Translations under genes and position numbers: made by a program | Notes under the pieces: model-generated | What the model was told of the DNA's origin: nothing | Databases searched by the model: none | Seen by the model: the letters and a program-made list of their open reading frames with translations, nothing else | Source: Candidatus Eiseniibacteriota bacterium | Lineage (GTDB): Bacteria > Joyebacterota > Joyebacteria > Joyebacterales > Joyebacteraceae | Direction: 5' to 3' | NCBI GenBank assembly: GCA_030609365.1 | Contig: JAUWCJ010000013.1 | Location: forward strand, 1-33,152 | DNA: 33,152 nt | Part shown: positions 7,601 through 14,821 of the stretch, piece after piece | Layout of the letters: the number at the start of each line of letters is the position of its first letter | How positions within the stretch are numbered: position 1 is the first letter of the stretch

Positions 7601-8751
7601 TGGATTTCGGGCAGGCGCTGCAGGCCGCGTTCATCCAGACGTCGACACACCATCCGCTCTGGCTCAACAACACGAAGTTCGCGCTGATCGGTGATCCCGC
7701 CGCGACGTTCGTGTCTCCGAGCGGCGGAGGCGAGCTGGTCGAAGACGTCGGTGAGTTGCGGCGAAAGCGAGACGACGGGACCGTGGTCGTCGGTGGCACG
7801 AACAGCGGCTCGACAGCGGGAGCGAGCGGCGTGGCGCTGGTTCGGGTGCGCGATACCGCGGACACCAGCGGCTACATTCAGCCGCAGTCCCAATACCACG
7901 TCGAGTACCGGCTGCCGGGCGAGGTTCTCTTCGAGGGGTCTTCCGTCGTGGACGGCGGCGAGTTCTCGGCCGAGTTCTTCGTATCGGCGCTCGTCGAGGA
8001 AGGGCCGAACGGCCGCATCCGCGCCTACTTCTACGACGGTGGGAACGACGGTTCGCTCTCCCTCGAGGATTGGAACGTCTCCTTTGTCGAGGACACACTG
8101 GACGTAAGCGGGCCCGATATCTCGATGACGTTCGAGGGTGGAGGGACGTCCGTCATGCCGGGCGACGAGCTGGAGATACGGCTGTCAGACGATAGCGGCA
8201 TCAATCTGGTCAACCGGGACCCGGGAGACGGCGTGGTTCTTCTGGTCGATGCGGAAGGAGAGCCGACGGACCTCACGGACCTGTTCGTGTACGATCTGGA
8301 CAGTTTCCACGAGGGCGTCATTGTCTATCCGCTGCCGTCACTGGGGCTCGGGAATCACTCGATCTCGGTCGCTGCCGGCGACAACATGGGCAACCGGTCG
8401 TCCAGCAACCTCCAGTTCGAAATCGTGTCGTCCGCTGAATTCACGATCCGAAACGTCGTCAATTACCCGAACCCGTTCCCGGGTGAGGGCGTTGAGGGGA
8501 CCCGTATCATGTTCCAGCTCCCCGTGGCTTCTGCTGTGACGATCGACATCTTCACCGTGGGAGGCCGTCGGATTCGCCGCATCGACGATGTCGTCGGTAC
8601 CGCGGGCGCCAATGAGGTCCACTGGAATGGTCTGGACACCGAGGGCGACGAACTGGCCAACGGGGTGTATCTGTACAGAATACACGCGGTGTCTGATGAG
8701 TACCGCGGAGACAAGGCTGAGGTCATAGGCAGAGCCGTGATCATGAGATAG
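4693..8751 (+). CDS. porU: Gingipain-type C25 cysteine protease resembling the type IX secretion sortase PorU
   Basis: This 1352-residue exported protein has an N-terminal signal peptide (MARKHLPAMGAALVAVLLISGAYAAG) and a long beta-rich N-terminal region. A C25 (gingipain-family) catalytic region follows at about 630-1015. The likely catalytic pair is visible: H873 in LNYTGHGNE and C907 in FFAASCRLN, 34 residues apart, close to the His-Cys spacing of gingipains. After more beta-sandwich sequence, the last 100 residues form a FlgD/Por-type C-terminal domain beginning NYPNPFPGEG (from 1257) and ending GVYLYRIHA plus a short tail. PorU removes C-terminal sorting signals from cargo and attaches the cargo to the cell surface. 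Length, domain order and the PorV-like neighbour favour PorU over an ordinary secreted protease, but a cargo gingipain is the alternative. AGGAG precedes the ATG, which overlaps the CBS gene stop. Confidence 0.8.
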   Translation: MARKHLPAMGAALVAVLLISGAYAAGPTVVSSSEKGVVVVYRAGEVVHGRVTIGDSEYTTLYAEGADGMGIAGAPDVPVVRLTLAVPDCRDIELAVSTSGSSTRQGVRVLPALTTVEVGEGDVSRYEYIEGEPYGREGLWPPAAASMTEPRWLSRQRVVHIEFHPCQVDPVWGTSVSHDVIEVSLTFHGVRSHTPPRGTSERWERLYRSVLANYESARAWRTRPRPARGRPDEYFDTSFNWLKLSVDKRGIYALEYDDLSGAGIDPDAVDPASIRVFTGTGFSLPPDVTDARPDWMDECTVAVVGGDDGVFDSGDRVVFYAVGTDAWADELMLDSPEEPYYENRFAGTAVYWMTWESEGTPFADPPLRMEVDDLQDDPSPVVVTDYRAREHFEDNRYEFQGRGDNFFMYEMKLPRPEHRYFHERLTHVVTDSTGLLRARVDGNSISNIADPDHIVYFYLNDVEAFIGEWDGYTTLVFETDDLPFRDYLPQEPGFDYNTFDVFVPRVDTLYTHDTILIDWFEFEYWRTLWADMDSQDGVNDDHLAFGSSFRTGVIEYVLDGFETDDVSVFKIVDRYTVRTVPGVTTTESSSGYGATFQDDVTDTTSYLAVSDGGYLTPGIERDVHEGLRSDTNVDYVMVVYDGFYDEALRLKNYRESAAGGGYDVLLARVSDVYDEFSWGVVDPTAIRDYLKFLFDNVVDAPPSHALLLGDATSDYRHYLTTGIDCYLPTYYTGGSSYWPTDFWFVGFDAVTQYEPAMALGRLSVRSPGELVTIIDKIERYETETVQGVWKNTAVLIGDDEWRDNHADVNPYFEYSHTEQAEQICREVLPWPLDRLKIYLMEYEFDAAWHKPAARADLVRVWNEGALILNYTGHGNELLMAHELVFIIDDIPKLKNIDRLPLFFAASCRLNKFDMPGSDSVGELLVKSPVGGSIASIGSTRDSGSGYNSTLNRSFFTNTFGDQRDAPTVFLDFGQALQAAFIQTSTHHPLWLNNTKFALIGDPAATFVSPSGGGELVEDVGELRRKRDDGTVVVGGTNSGSTAGASGVALVRVRDTADTSGYIQPQSQYHVEYRLPGEVLFEGSSVVDGGEFSAEFFVSALVEEGPNGRIRAYFYDGGNDGSLSLEDWNVSFVEDTLDVSGPDISMTFEGGGTSVMPGDELEIRLSDDSGINLVNRDPGDGVVLLVDAEGEPTDLTDLFVYDLDSFHEGVIVYPLPSLGLGNHSISVAAGDNMGNRSSSNLQFEIVSSAEFTIRNVVNYPNPFPGEGVEGTRIMFQLPVASAVTIDIFTVGGRRIRRIDDVVGTAGANEVHWNGLDTEGDELANGVYLYRIHAVSDEYRGDKAEVIGRAVIMR

Positions 8752-8815
8752 CTGGAGAGCCACCCCACGGATTGGGTCTGCTCGCCGACTGTCGTCGAAA
8801 GGGGACGTTCACGCA

Positions 8816-9799
8816 ATGATGAGAAGAGGACTACCGGTCGCGCTGCTTCTGCTCGCGCTCGCAGCGCCAGTCGCCGCGCAGGTGTCGATGGGAGGAGCGC
8901 AGTCGCTCTACATCCATCCGGGCGGGCGCCCGGCGGGCATGGGTGACGCCTTCGTATCGATATCCGACGACGCCACGGCCTGCTGGTGGAACCCCGCGGG
9001 TCTCGCCTTCCTCGAGTCGACCTACAACGTGTCGCTGATGCACTCCCGACTCGTTCCGGACTGGGACGACGTCTACTACGAGTACGCCGCGTATGCGCAG
9101 AAGATCGAGGGGCTGGGGACGATCGCAGGGTCGCTCATCTACCTGACGTACGGTGAGCAGCAGGCGACCACGCCTGACGACCCGGAACCGTACAGGACCT
9201 TCCGCTCCTATGAGGTCATACCGTCGGTTGCTTACGGAGCCGCGATCGGCGACAACGTTGGCGTCGGTATCAACCTCAAGTTCGTCTACGTGGATCTGGC
9301 GCCCGAGGGCGTCACCATAGAGGGGAAGCAGGGCGCCGGGGCGACCTTCGCCGCCGACTTCGGAGCGCTGTGGCGGCTGATGGACGGCAGGTGGCGCGTG
9401 GGTGGCGCAATTCAGCACGTCGGTCCCAAGATCGCATACATCGACGAAGAGCAAAAGGACCCGCTGCCCAGAAATCTCAAGGTGGGAACGTCCTACAAGA
9501 TCCTTGATGACGAGATGAACGAGCTGACCGTGTCTGCCGACTACAACAAATCGCTGATCATCATCGAGGACTTCGCGGACCAGTCGCTCGGGGTCGTTCT
9601 CAACTTCGGCGCCGAGTACCGTTACTACGATCTCCTCGCTCTCCGGGGCGGCTACGTCTACGATGAGGACGGACAGATCAAGGACTTCGCCTTCGGCATA
9701 GGGCTCAGCTACAGGAGCTTCGCGTTCGATATCGCCAGTGTCCCGCAGGCCGAGGGGCTCAAGAGGCCGTTCAGGTTCTCGCTGACGGCGGCGTTCTAG
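8816..9799 (+). CDS. porV: PorV/PorQ-family outer-membrane beta-barrel protein
   Basis: This 327-residue protein has a clear signal peptide (MMRRGLPVALLLLALAAPVAAQ). The N-terminal signature of the PorV/PorQ (UPF0164, FadL-like barrel) family follows: GGRPAGMGDAFVSISDDATACWWNPAGLAFL. The remainder is alternating beta-strand sequence, ending FRFSLTAAF with a C-terminal aromatic residue. In Bacteroidota, PorV carries substrates from the type IX translocon to the PorU sortase, and porU and porV are neighbours in Porphyromonas gingivalis. The same order occurs here. PorV and PorQ cannot be told apart with certainty by eye, so the symbol relies on the neighbour. Two ATG codons (8816, 8819) are possible starts. 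A GGGGA lies about 10 bases upstream. Confidence 0.85.
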   Translation: MMRRGLPVALLLLALAAPVAAQVSMGGAQSLYIHPGGRPAGMGDAFVSISDDATACWWNPAGLAFLESTYNVSLMHSRLVPDWDDVYYEYAAYAQKIEGLGTIAGSLIYLTYGEQQATTPDDPEPYRTFRSYEVIPSVAYGAAIGDNVGVGINLKFVYVDLAPEGVTIEGKQGAGATFAADFGALWRLMDGRWRVGGAIQHVGPKIAYIDEEQKDPLPRNLKVGTSYKILDDEMNELTVSADYNKSLIIIEDFADQSLGVVLNFGAEYRYYDLLALRGGYVYDEDGQIKDFAFGIGLSYRSFAFDIASVPQAEGLKRPFRFSLTAAF

Positions 9800-9835
9800 C
9801 GGACATCGCGCAGGTACGACCCGAACCAGAGAGAG

Positions 9836-9847
9836 GTGTGATCACAC
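9836..9847 (+). promoter_or_regulatory. Perfect 12-base palindrome between ribosome binding site and start codon
   Basis: GTGTGATCACAC is its own reverse complement. It lies directly after a purine-rich GAGAGAGG and one base before the ATG at 9849. It could be a small operator or could affect translation of the metalloprotease gene. The half-sites resemble CRP half-sites but lack the 6-base spacer, so no regulator is named. Confidence 0.35.
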
Positions 9848-9848
9848 A

Positions 9849-12800
9849 ATGACCCGACCCGGTAACCTCGGTCACTCGATCGCCGGAGCCGCAGCCGCAC
9901 TTGTCGCCGTGGCGCTCTCCCTGTCGTCTGCTGCCGGCGATGTCCTGATCTGCCGGAAGGATCTTCCACCGGCCGGTACCGTCATCGAAGGGGCCCCCAA
10001 AGTCTTCGTCGACGAAGTGCCCGAGATCGGCGCGATCGAACTCGCGGCCTCGCGGGGGCGGTCGCGGGACGGCAGAACGACCGTGCGGCTTCTGGCTCTG
10101 CGCATCGCGTTTCAGTCGGACGACGACCCCCGCAGCACGGGCGACGGCCGTTTCGACTACTCGGAGTGGGACGGCGCGACGTTCGACGGTCCGCCGCACG
10201 ACAAAGAGTACTTCGAACTCCACATGACGGCGCTCGACAACTACTACGGGTCGGTCTCCTACGACCATCTGACGATTGAGTTCGACGTCTTCCCGGCGGA
10301 GCCCGAGTCTGCCTACATCGTGCCGCACGATATGGGTTACTATCACGACTACTCGGACGCGCAGGTCTGGTACGTGAGCCAGGTGGAGAGCTTCACGAGA
10401 GACGCCTTCGCGGCCGCCGATACGTCTGACTCCATCGACTTCTCGCAGTACGACGGCTACGTGCTCTTCCACGCGGGCGCCGACTGGCAGAGCGACATCA
10501 ACTTCGATTCCCCGTTCGACCTTCCGTCCGCGCACATCTCGCTCGGTGAGCCGATCCTCGTGAACGACGGCGCCGTGGAAGTATGGGGCGCCGCGATAAT
10601 GCCCGAGACCTCGTGCCAGGACGGCCTGACCATGGTCTTAAACGGGACGCTCGTGCATGAGGTGGCTCACATCCTGGGACTGCCGGACCTCTACAATGTC
10701 TCCAACTTCTTCCCGGCCATCGGCATGTGGGGGATCATGGATTCGGGTGGCAGCATCGGCATGAACACGCCGTGGGGATGGGCGTACGGGCTGATACCCG
10801 CGTCGCCGTGCGCGTGGTCGAAGGAGTATCTGGGGTGGCTGGATCCGGTCGTTATCCTCGACGACACCGACGACATCCAGGTCAAGGCGACCGAGCTCAG
10901 GGGTCCCGGGGACAGGCTCTTCAAGATCCCCATCACGAGCGATGAGTACTTTCTGATAGAGAACAGGCTGGACGACATCGGACACGACCAGATGGTCGTC
11001 ATCGAGCAGGAGCGCGGTGTGGTGCTGGGTCCGGTAGACCCTGACTGCACGGAGCCGATCTGTCCGGTCAATCACGAGTACGACTTCCTGCTTCCCGGGC
11101 CGGGTATGCTCATCTACCACATCGACGACACACGCGTTCAGCCGGGGCTCCTTCCCTGGAACTTCGTCAATGCTGACCGCCACAGGCTTGGTGTGGCCGT
11201 CGAAGAGGCGGACGGCATCATGGACCTGGGCAACATCAACAGCTTCTACTGGTCGGGGAGCAGGTACGATCCGTTCTTCGCGGAGAACAACGGGACGTTC
11301 TCGTGGGATACCTATCCCTCGACCGACACCAACATGGGGGCGAGGACGTACGTCGCGGTGGACAACATCTCCGGCACCGGTGACGTCATGACCATGGACG
11401 TCCGGTTCGACAGGTGGAAAGACGGGTGGCCCGTCGACCTGGACGAGCCGCTCGGTTCGATGACGCCCCGCGTCGCCGATCTGGATGGCGACGGCGACGG
11501 CGAGATCATCGTGACGGCGACGAGCGGGAACGTCTACGCGTGGCATCACGACGGGACGCCGGTTCTCCCGACGTGCGGCGTGTCCGGCCGCTTCGCGGTC
11601 GTGCCCGGAGGCATCAGTCGCTCACCATCGGCGGCGGATCTCGACGGAGACGGTGATGCGGAGGTCATCGTAGCTTCCAGCGCGGGTTCGTTGTACGTCT
11701 GGGATCACACGGACGACAACGCCGACGGGTACGCCGACCTCCACTCTGCTCAGTACCCGCTGACACTGGACGGGCCCGCCAGCTCGGTGCCGATCGCTTC
11801 GGACTTCGATGACACAGAGGGGTTAGAGATCGCCGTTGCGTCCGGGGCAGGGAACCTCAACGTCGTTGACGGCGAGGGGGTGCACCTGTACTCCTCGCCC
11901 TACTCGTTCGGTCACCTGGTTCTCGAGGACGTGTGTATTGCCGCGGGAGACCTGGACGGCGACGGGCTCTCCGAGATCGTGACGTCCACGACCAACCGTG
12001 GGTGGATCGCGGTCCTGAACGCCGACGGGAGTTCCGTGGCGGGATGGCCCGTGGTCGTCGACGCGTGGGAGCGCGAGACGCCACAGATCGTCATCGGCGA
12101 CATCGACCGGGCGCCCGATGGGATGCCAGAGGTTGTCGCCGTGGGTTCACATGGGACCGTCCATGTGTGGGACAGCGCAGGGAGCGAACTTCCGGGGTGG
12201 CCCGTCGACCTTCGCAAGAGGGTCGGAGCCCGTCCCTCGCTGGGCGACCTGGACGGAGACGGGTATCTCGAGGTAGTCGTTCCGACCGGGCCGGCAGCCA
12301 TCGCAGCATTGCGCGCCAACGGCAGTCGCGTCGAGAGCTGGCCTCTCGTGAGCGATGGGGGAGACAGCACGCGCCCCGCGGGCGCGTCGGCACTCATCGG
12401 TGACATGGACGGAGAAGGCAGGCTGGACGTGCTGTCGACGGGTCCGGGCGGGAGCATGTTCCTCTTCGATGCTGTCAGCGGGGAAGTGATTCCCGGCTGG
12501 CCTTACTCGTCAGACCCCGCGCTCGGCACGCCGTGGGCGGGCGATATCGACGACGACGGCGAACTGGACATCCTGGTCGCGGGTACGTCGGGGCGAGTTC
12601 TTCTGATGGGACTGCCATACTCGCACGAAGCCGGGTCCATGATCTGGTCCACCGAGGGCGGTAGCGCGTCGGGAGAGGGAGCATACCCCGATTCCATCCT
12701 CCCGGGCGAACCGGAGCCGACGGGGGAGCTCCTGTCGCCGGAGCGGACTTACTGCTACCCGAACCCCGCCGAGAGATCGGATCTCACCATCAGGGTTTTC

Positions 12801-13040
12801 CTGGAGGAGCCGGCGGACATCGAGGTCGAGATCCTGGACGTTGCCGGAGAGGTCGTAGCGCGGTTCGAGCGCGAGGGTGATCTCACGGTCAACGAGATCA
12901 CGTGGAACACATCGGGCGTCGCGAGCGGGCTCTACATCGTCCGTGTCAAGGTCACCGACTCCCTCGACGCATACTGCGCGGGGCCTGGCAGGCAGCCGCG
13001 GTCGGAATCGAAGGCAATGAAGGTCGCGGTCATCAGGTAG
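9849..13040 (+). CDS. Secreted M6-family metalloprotease with FG-GAP propeller and type IX sorting domain
   Basis: This 1063-residue protein starts with a signal peptide (SIAGAAAALVAVALSLSSAAG). The catalytic region follows, with the zinc motif HEVAHILGLPD: H270, E271, H274 and D280 match the HExxHxxGxxD of M6 (immune inhibitor A-like) peptidases. About eight FG-GAP/VCBS-type repeats run from roughly 544 to 910, each with a calcium-loop-like core such as DLDGDGDGE, DLDGDGDAE, DMDGEGRLD or DIDDDGELD. They probably fold as a beta-propeller. The last ~95 residues (from YCYPNPAERSD at 968) form a Por-type sorting domain, ending KAMKVAVIR. The likely route is Sec export followed by surface delivery through the Por system encoded by the two genes just upstream. 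It is probably a cargo, though its substrate cannot be read from the sequence. Confidence 0.87.
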   Translation: MTRPGNLGHSIAGAAAALVAVALSLSSAAGDVLICRKDLPPAGTVIEGAPKVFVDEVPEIGAIELAASRGRSRDGRTTVRLLALRIAFQSDDDPRSTGDGRFDYSEWDGATFDGPPHDKEYFELHMTALDNYYGSVSYDHLTIEFDVFPAEPESAYIVPHDMGYYHDYSDAQVWYVSQVESFTRDAFAAADTSDSIDFSQYDGYVLFHAGADWQSDINFDSPFDLPSAHISLGEPILVNDGAVEVWGAAIMPETSCQDGLTMVLNGTLVHEVAHILGLPDLYNVSNFFPAIGMWGIMDSGGSIGMNTPWGWAYGLIPASPCAWSKEYLGWLDPVVILDDTDDIQVKATELRGPGDRLFKIPITSDEYFLIENRLDDIGHDQMVVIEQERGVVLGPVDPDCTEPICPVNHEYDFLLPGPGMLIYHIDDTRVQPGLLPWNFVNADRHRLGVAVEEADGIMDLGNINSFYWSGSRYDPFFAENNGTFSWDTYPSTDTNMGARTYVAVDNISGTGDVMTMDVRFDRWKDGWPVDLDEPLGSMTPRVADLDGDGDGEIIVTATSGNVYAWHHDGTPVLPTCGVSGRFAVVPGGISRSPSAADLDGDGDAEVIVASSAGSLYVWDHTDDNADGYADLHSAQYPLTLDGPASSVPIASDFDDTEGLEIAVASGAGNLNVVDGEGVHLYSSPYSFGHLVLEDVCIAAGDLDGDGLSEIVTSTTNRGWIAVLNADGSSVAGWPVVVDAWERETPQIVIGDIDRAPDGMPEVVAVGSHGTVHVWDSAGSELPGWPVDLRKRVGARPSLGDLDGDGYLEVVVPTGPAAIAALRANGSRVESWPLVSDGGDSTRPAGASALIGDMDGEGRLDVLSTGPGGSMFLFDAVSGEVIPGWPYSSDPALGTPWAGDIDDDGELDILVAGTSGRVLLMGLPYSHEAGSMIWSTEGGSASGEGAYPDSILPGEPEPTGELLSPERTYCYPNPAERSDLTIRVFLEEPADIEVEILDVAGEVVARFEREGDLTVNEITWNTSGVASGLYIVRVKVTDSLDAYCAGPGRQPRSESKAMKVAVIR

Positions 13041-13069
13041 GTGCCGCGGATGGCGTTCAGGTGGTGCGA

Positions 13070-13912
13070 ATGAAGCTTTCCTCGATTGTAGTGGTGGCGG
13101 TCATCCTGCTTGCGGCCGGGTCGGTAGCTTCCGGTGCGCTCCCTACCGGTGGTGGAACGCCCGCCGTGTGGGACGGTGACGCGCGGGCGTGCTCCGTTGC
13201 GCCGGAGCTGGCCCTCATCTCGTCGCTCGACGCCCGTGATGAACTGCTCGAGGCCGGAGCGGGAGGAGCGGAGGGGGAGGCCCTCGGGCACGATCCCACG
13301 CTGATGTTCCTTGCCTCGTTTGCGGTCCCGGGTTCGGGGCAGCTCATGCAGGGCAGGAAACGTGGATACCTGTTCCTGGCGGCCGAGATCGCGCTCTGGG
13401 GCGGGTTCTACATGCTCGAGAGCCAGGGAACGGACGATCGTGATAATTACGAGACCTACGCCGATGACCACTGGGACTACGCGGCCTACTCCGCCTGGTA
13501 TGACGCCACGTGCGTCGATTGTCCGAGCTGCGACCCGTATTTGTGCCGCCCGCTTGCCGAGTACGGCACGCAGGAGTACTACGAGGACATTGGCAAGTAC
13601 GATACCTACTGGCGATGGTGGTTCCAGGACGGTGATGAGACCTACATCTACTGGGACGAGTACAGCGACAACGACGAGGCATTCCGGGACACGTACTACG
13701 ACATGCGTGGCGACAGCAACCGGCATCTCAAACAGGCGCGCTACGCCATGATGGCCGCGCTTCTCAATCACGTGGCGGCGGCCGTGGACGCGTTCCTGAC
13801 GGCGCGAGGCGATGCCTTGCCCCCGACCGATTCGATCGGCGACCTGGGGTTGGAGTTCGACGTCGCCGGCGGCGGTGACGGGCTCCGCTGCGCGCTTGCG
13901 GTGAGGTACTGA
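13070..13912 (+). CDS. DUF5683-like membrane protein with an added four-cysteine segment
   Basis: This 280-residue protein starts at ATG 13070, chosen because a signal peptide follows (MKLSSIVVVAVILLAAGSVASG) and AGGTGG lies 5 bases upstream; an earlier in-frame start would run back into the M6 gene. The DUF5683 signature is visible: DPTLMFLASFAVPGSGQLMQG then RKRGYLFLAAEIALWGGFYML, a membrane segment. The central part is very rich in tyrosine, aspartate and tryptophan, and holds C148, C151, C154 and C159 in CVDCPSCDPYLC. The C-terminal part has a second hydrophobic segment (ALLNHVAAAVDAFL) and ends in tyrosine. The stop overlaps the start of a related gene. Function is unknown; the envelope setting suggests a role in the outer membrane or periplasm. 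Confidence 0.75.
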   Translation: MKLSSIVVVAVILLAAGSVASGALPTGGGTPAVWDGDARACSVAPELALISSLDARDELLEAGAGGAEGEALGHDPTLMFLASFAVPGSGQLMQGRKRGYLFLAAEIALWGGFYMLESQGTDDRDNYETYADDHWDYAAYSAWYDATCVDCPSCDPYLCRPLAEYGTQEYYEDIGKYDTYWRWWFQDGDETYIYWDEYSDNDEAFRDTYYDMRGDSNRHLKQARYAMMAALLNHVAAAVDAFLTARGDALPPTDSIGDLGLEFDVAGGGDGLRCALAVRY

Positions 13913-14757
13913 TGAAGAACCGAATGGCAGTCTCGATCTCCCTGCTGGTGTTCGTGGCCCTCCTTCCGGTGGCGGTTGCCGCGGACGAAGGCGCGCCACT
14001 CGGCCTCTCGTGGGAGGCGGGATACGTCGGCGCCTGTCTTGCGGAGTCGGGCCTCTCGTTGTCGGACGAGACGCCGCTGGCTGCGTTGGAGGCGAGACCC
14101 TCGTCCGGCGTGTCCTACGACGACGGGACGGACACGAAGAACCCCATGGTCGCGCTCCTCCTGTCGTGCGTCGTGCCCGGCTGGGGTGAGATCTACGCGG
14201 GCGAGACGACCCGCGGGCGCTGGTTCATGGCGGCCGAGGCGGGCATATGGGTGGGATATGGCGCGTTCCGGATCCAGGAGGGGATGCGAGAGGACGCCTA
14301 CAGGGAGTACACCCAGATCTTCGCGGGAACTGCCCCGGGGGCCGACTCCGGCTATCTCAGCGACATGGGCGGTTACATCCGCAGCGAGGGAGATGACAGC
14401 TACAACGAGTCGATCCGCCGTGAGGCCAGGAGCCTTTTCCCGAACGACCTCGAGGCTCAGGCGGCGTACCTCGCGGAGAACGGGTACTACGACGACCTCT
14501 CGTGGGATTGGGGCACCAGGGACCGTCTCTACGAGTACCGGGATCTTCGGCGCCTCGCTTCGGAGGCGGAGAGGAACGCCTTCTACGTGACGGGCCTGGC
14601 GGTCCTTAATCGGGTCCTTTCCGCGGTCGACAGCGCGTGGATGGCCAGGCGGCACAATGCCGGTGTCCGCGGCGAGCCAGTCGCCCGTCTCTCCGTAGTT
14701 CCGCAGATCTCTGGCGGCGAGGTCGGGGCCAGAGCGACGCTCGAGATGTCGTTCTGA
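13912..14757 (+). CDS. Second DUF5683-like membrane protein (tandem relative)
   Basis: This 281-residue protein shares the plan of the preceding one: a signal peptide (MKNRMAVSISLLVFVALLPVAVAADEG), a PGWGEIYAGETTRGRWFMAAE segment matching the DUF5683 signature, then a tyrosine- and aspartate-rich middle. A C-terminal hydrophobic helix (NAFYVTGLAVLNRVLSAVDSAWMARR) leads to a final phenylalanine (ATLEMSF). It lacks the four-cysteine segment of its neighbour; its only cysteines are in CLAESG and SCVVPG. Its ATG overlaps the upstream stop codon by one base, so the pair is likely co-translated. The similar lengths and layouts point to an old tandem duplication that has diverged strongly. Function is unknown. 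Confidence 0.75.
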   Translation: MKNRMAVSISLLVFVALLPVAVAADEGAPLGLSWEAGYVGACLAESGLSLSDETPLAALEARPSSGVSYDDGTDTKNPMVALLLSCVVPGWGEIYAGETTRGRWFMAAEAGIWVGYGAFRIQEGMREDAYREYTQIFAGTAPGADSGYLSDMGGYIRSEGDDSYNESIRREARSLFPNDLEAQAAYLAENGYYDDLSWDWGTRDRLYEYRDLRRLASEAERNAFYVTGLAVLNRVLSAVDSAWMARRHNAGVRGEPVARLSVVPQISGGEVGARATLEMSF

Positions 14758-14821
14758 CGCCCGCGTTCTCCTTCTGTTCGTGCTGTTCCCCCGTGTCCCA
14801 TCCCTGATGGAGACAACCTCT

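Noticed and set aside
9836-9847. CRP-type binding site
   Set aside because: The half-sites TGTGA and TCACA abut directly without the 6-base spacer, and the position after the ribosome binding site is unlike a CRP activation site.
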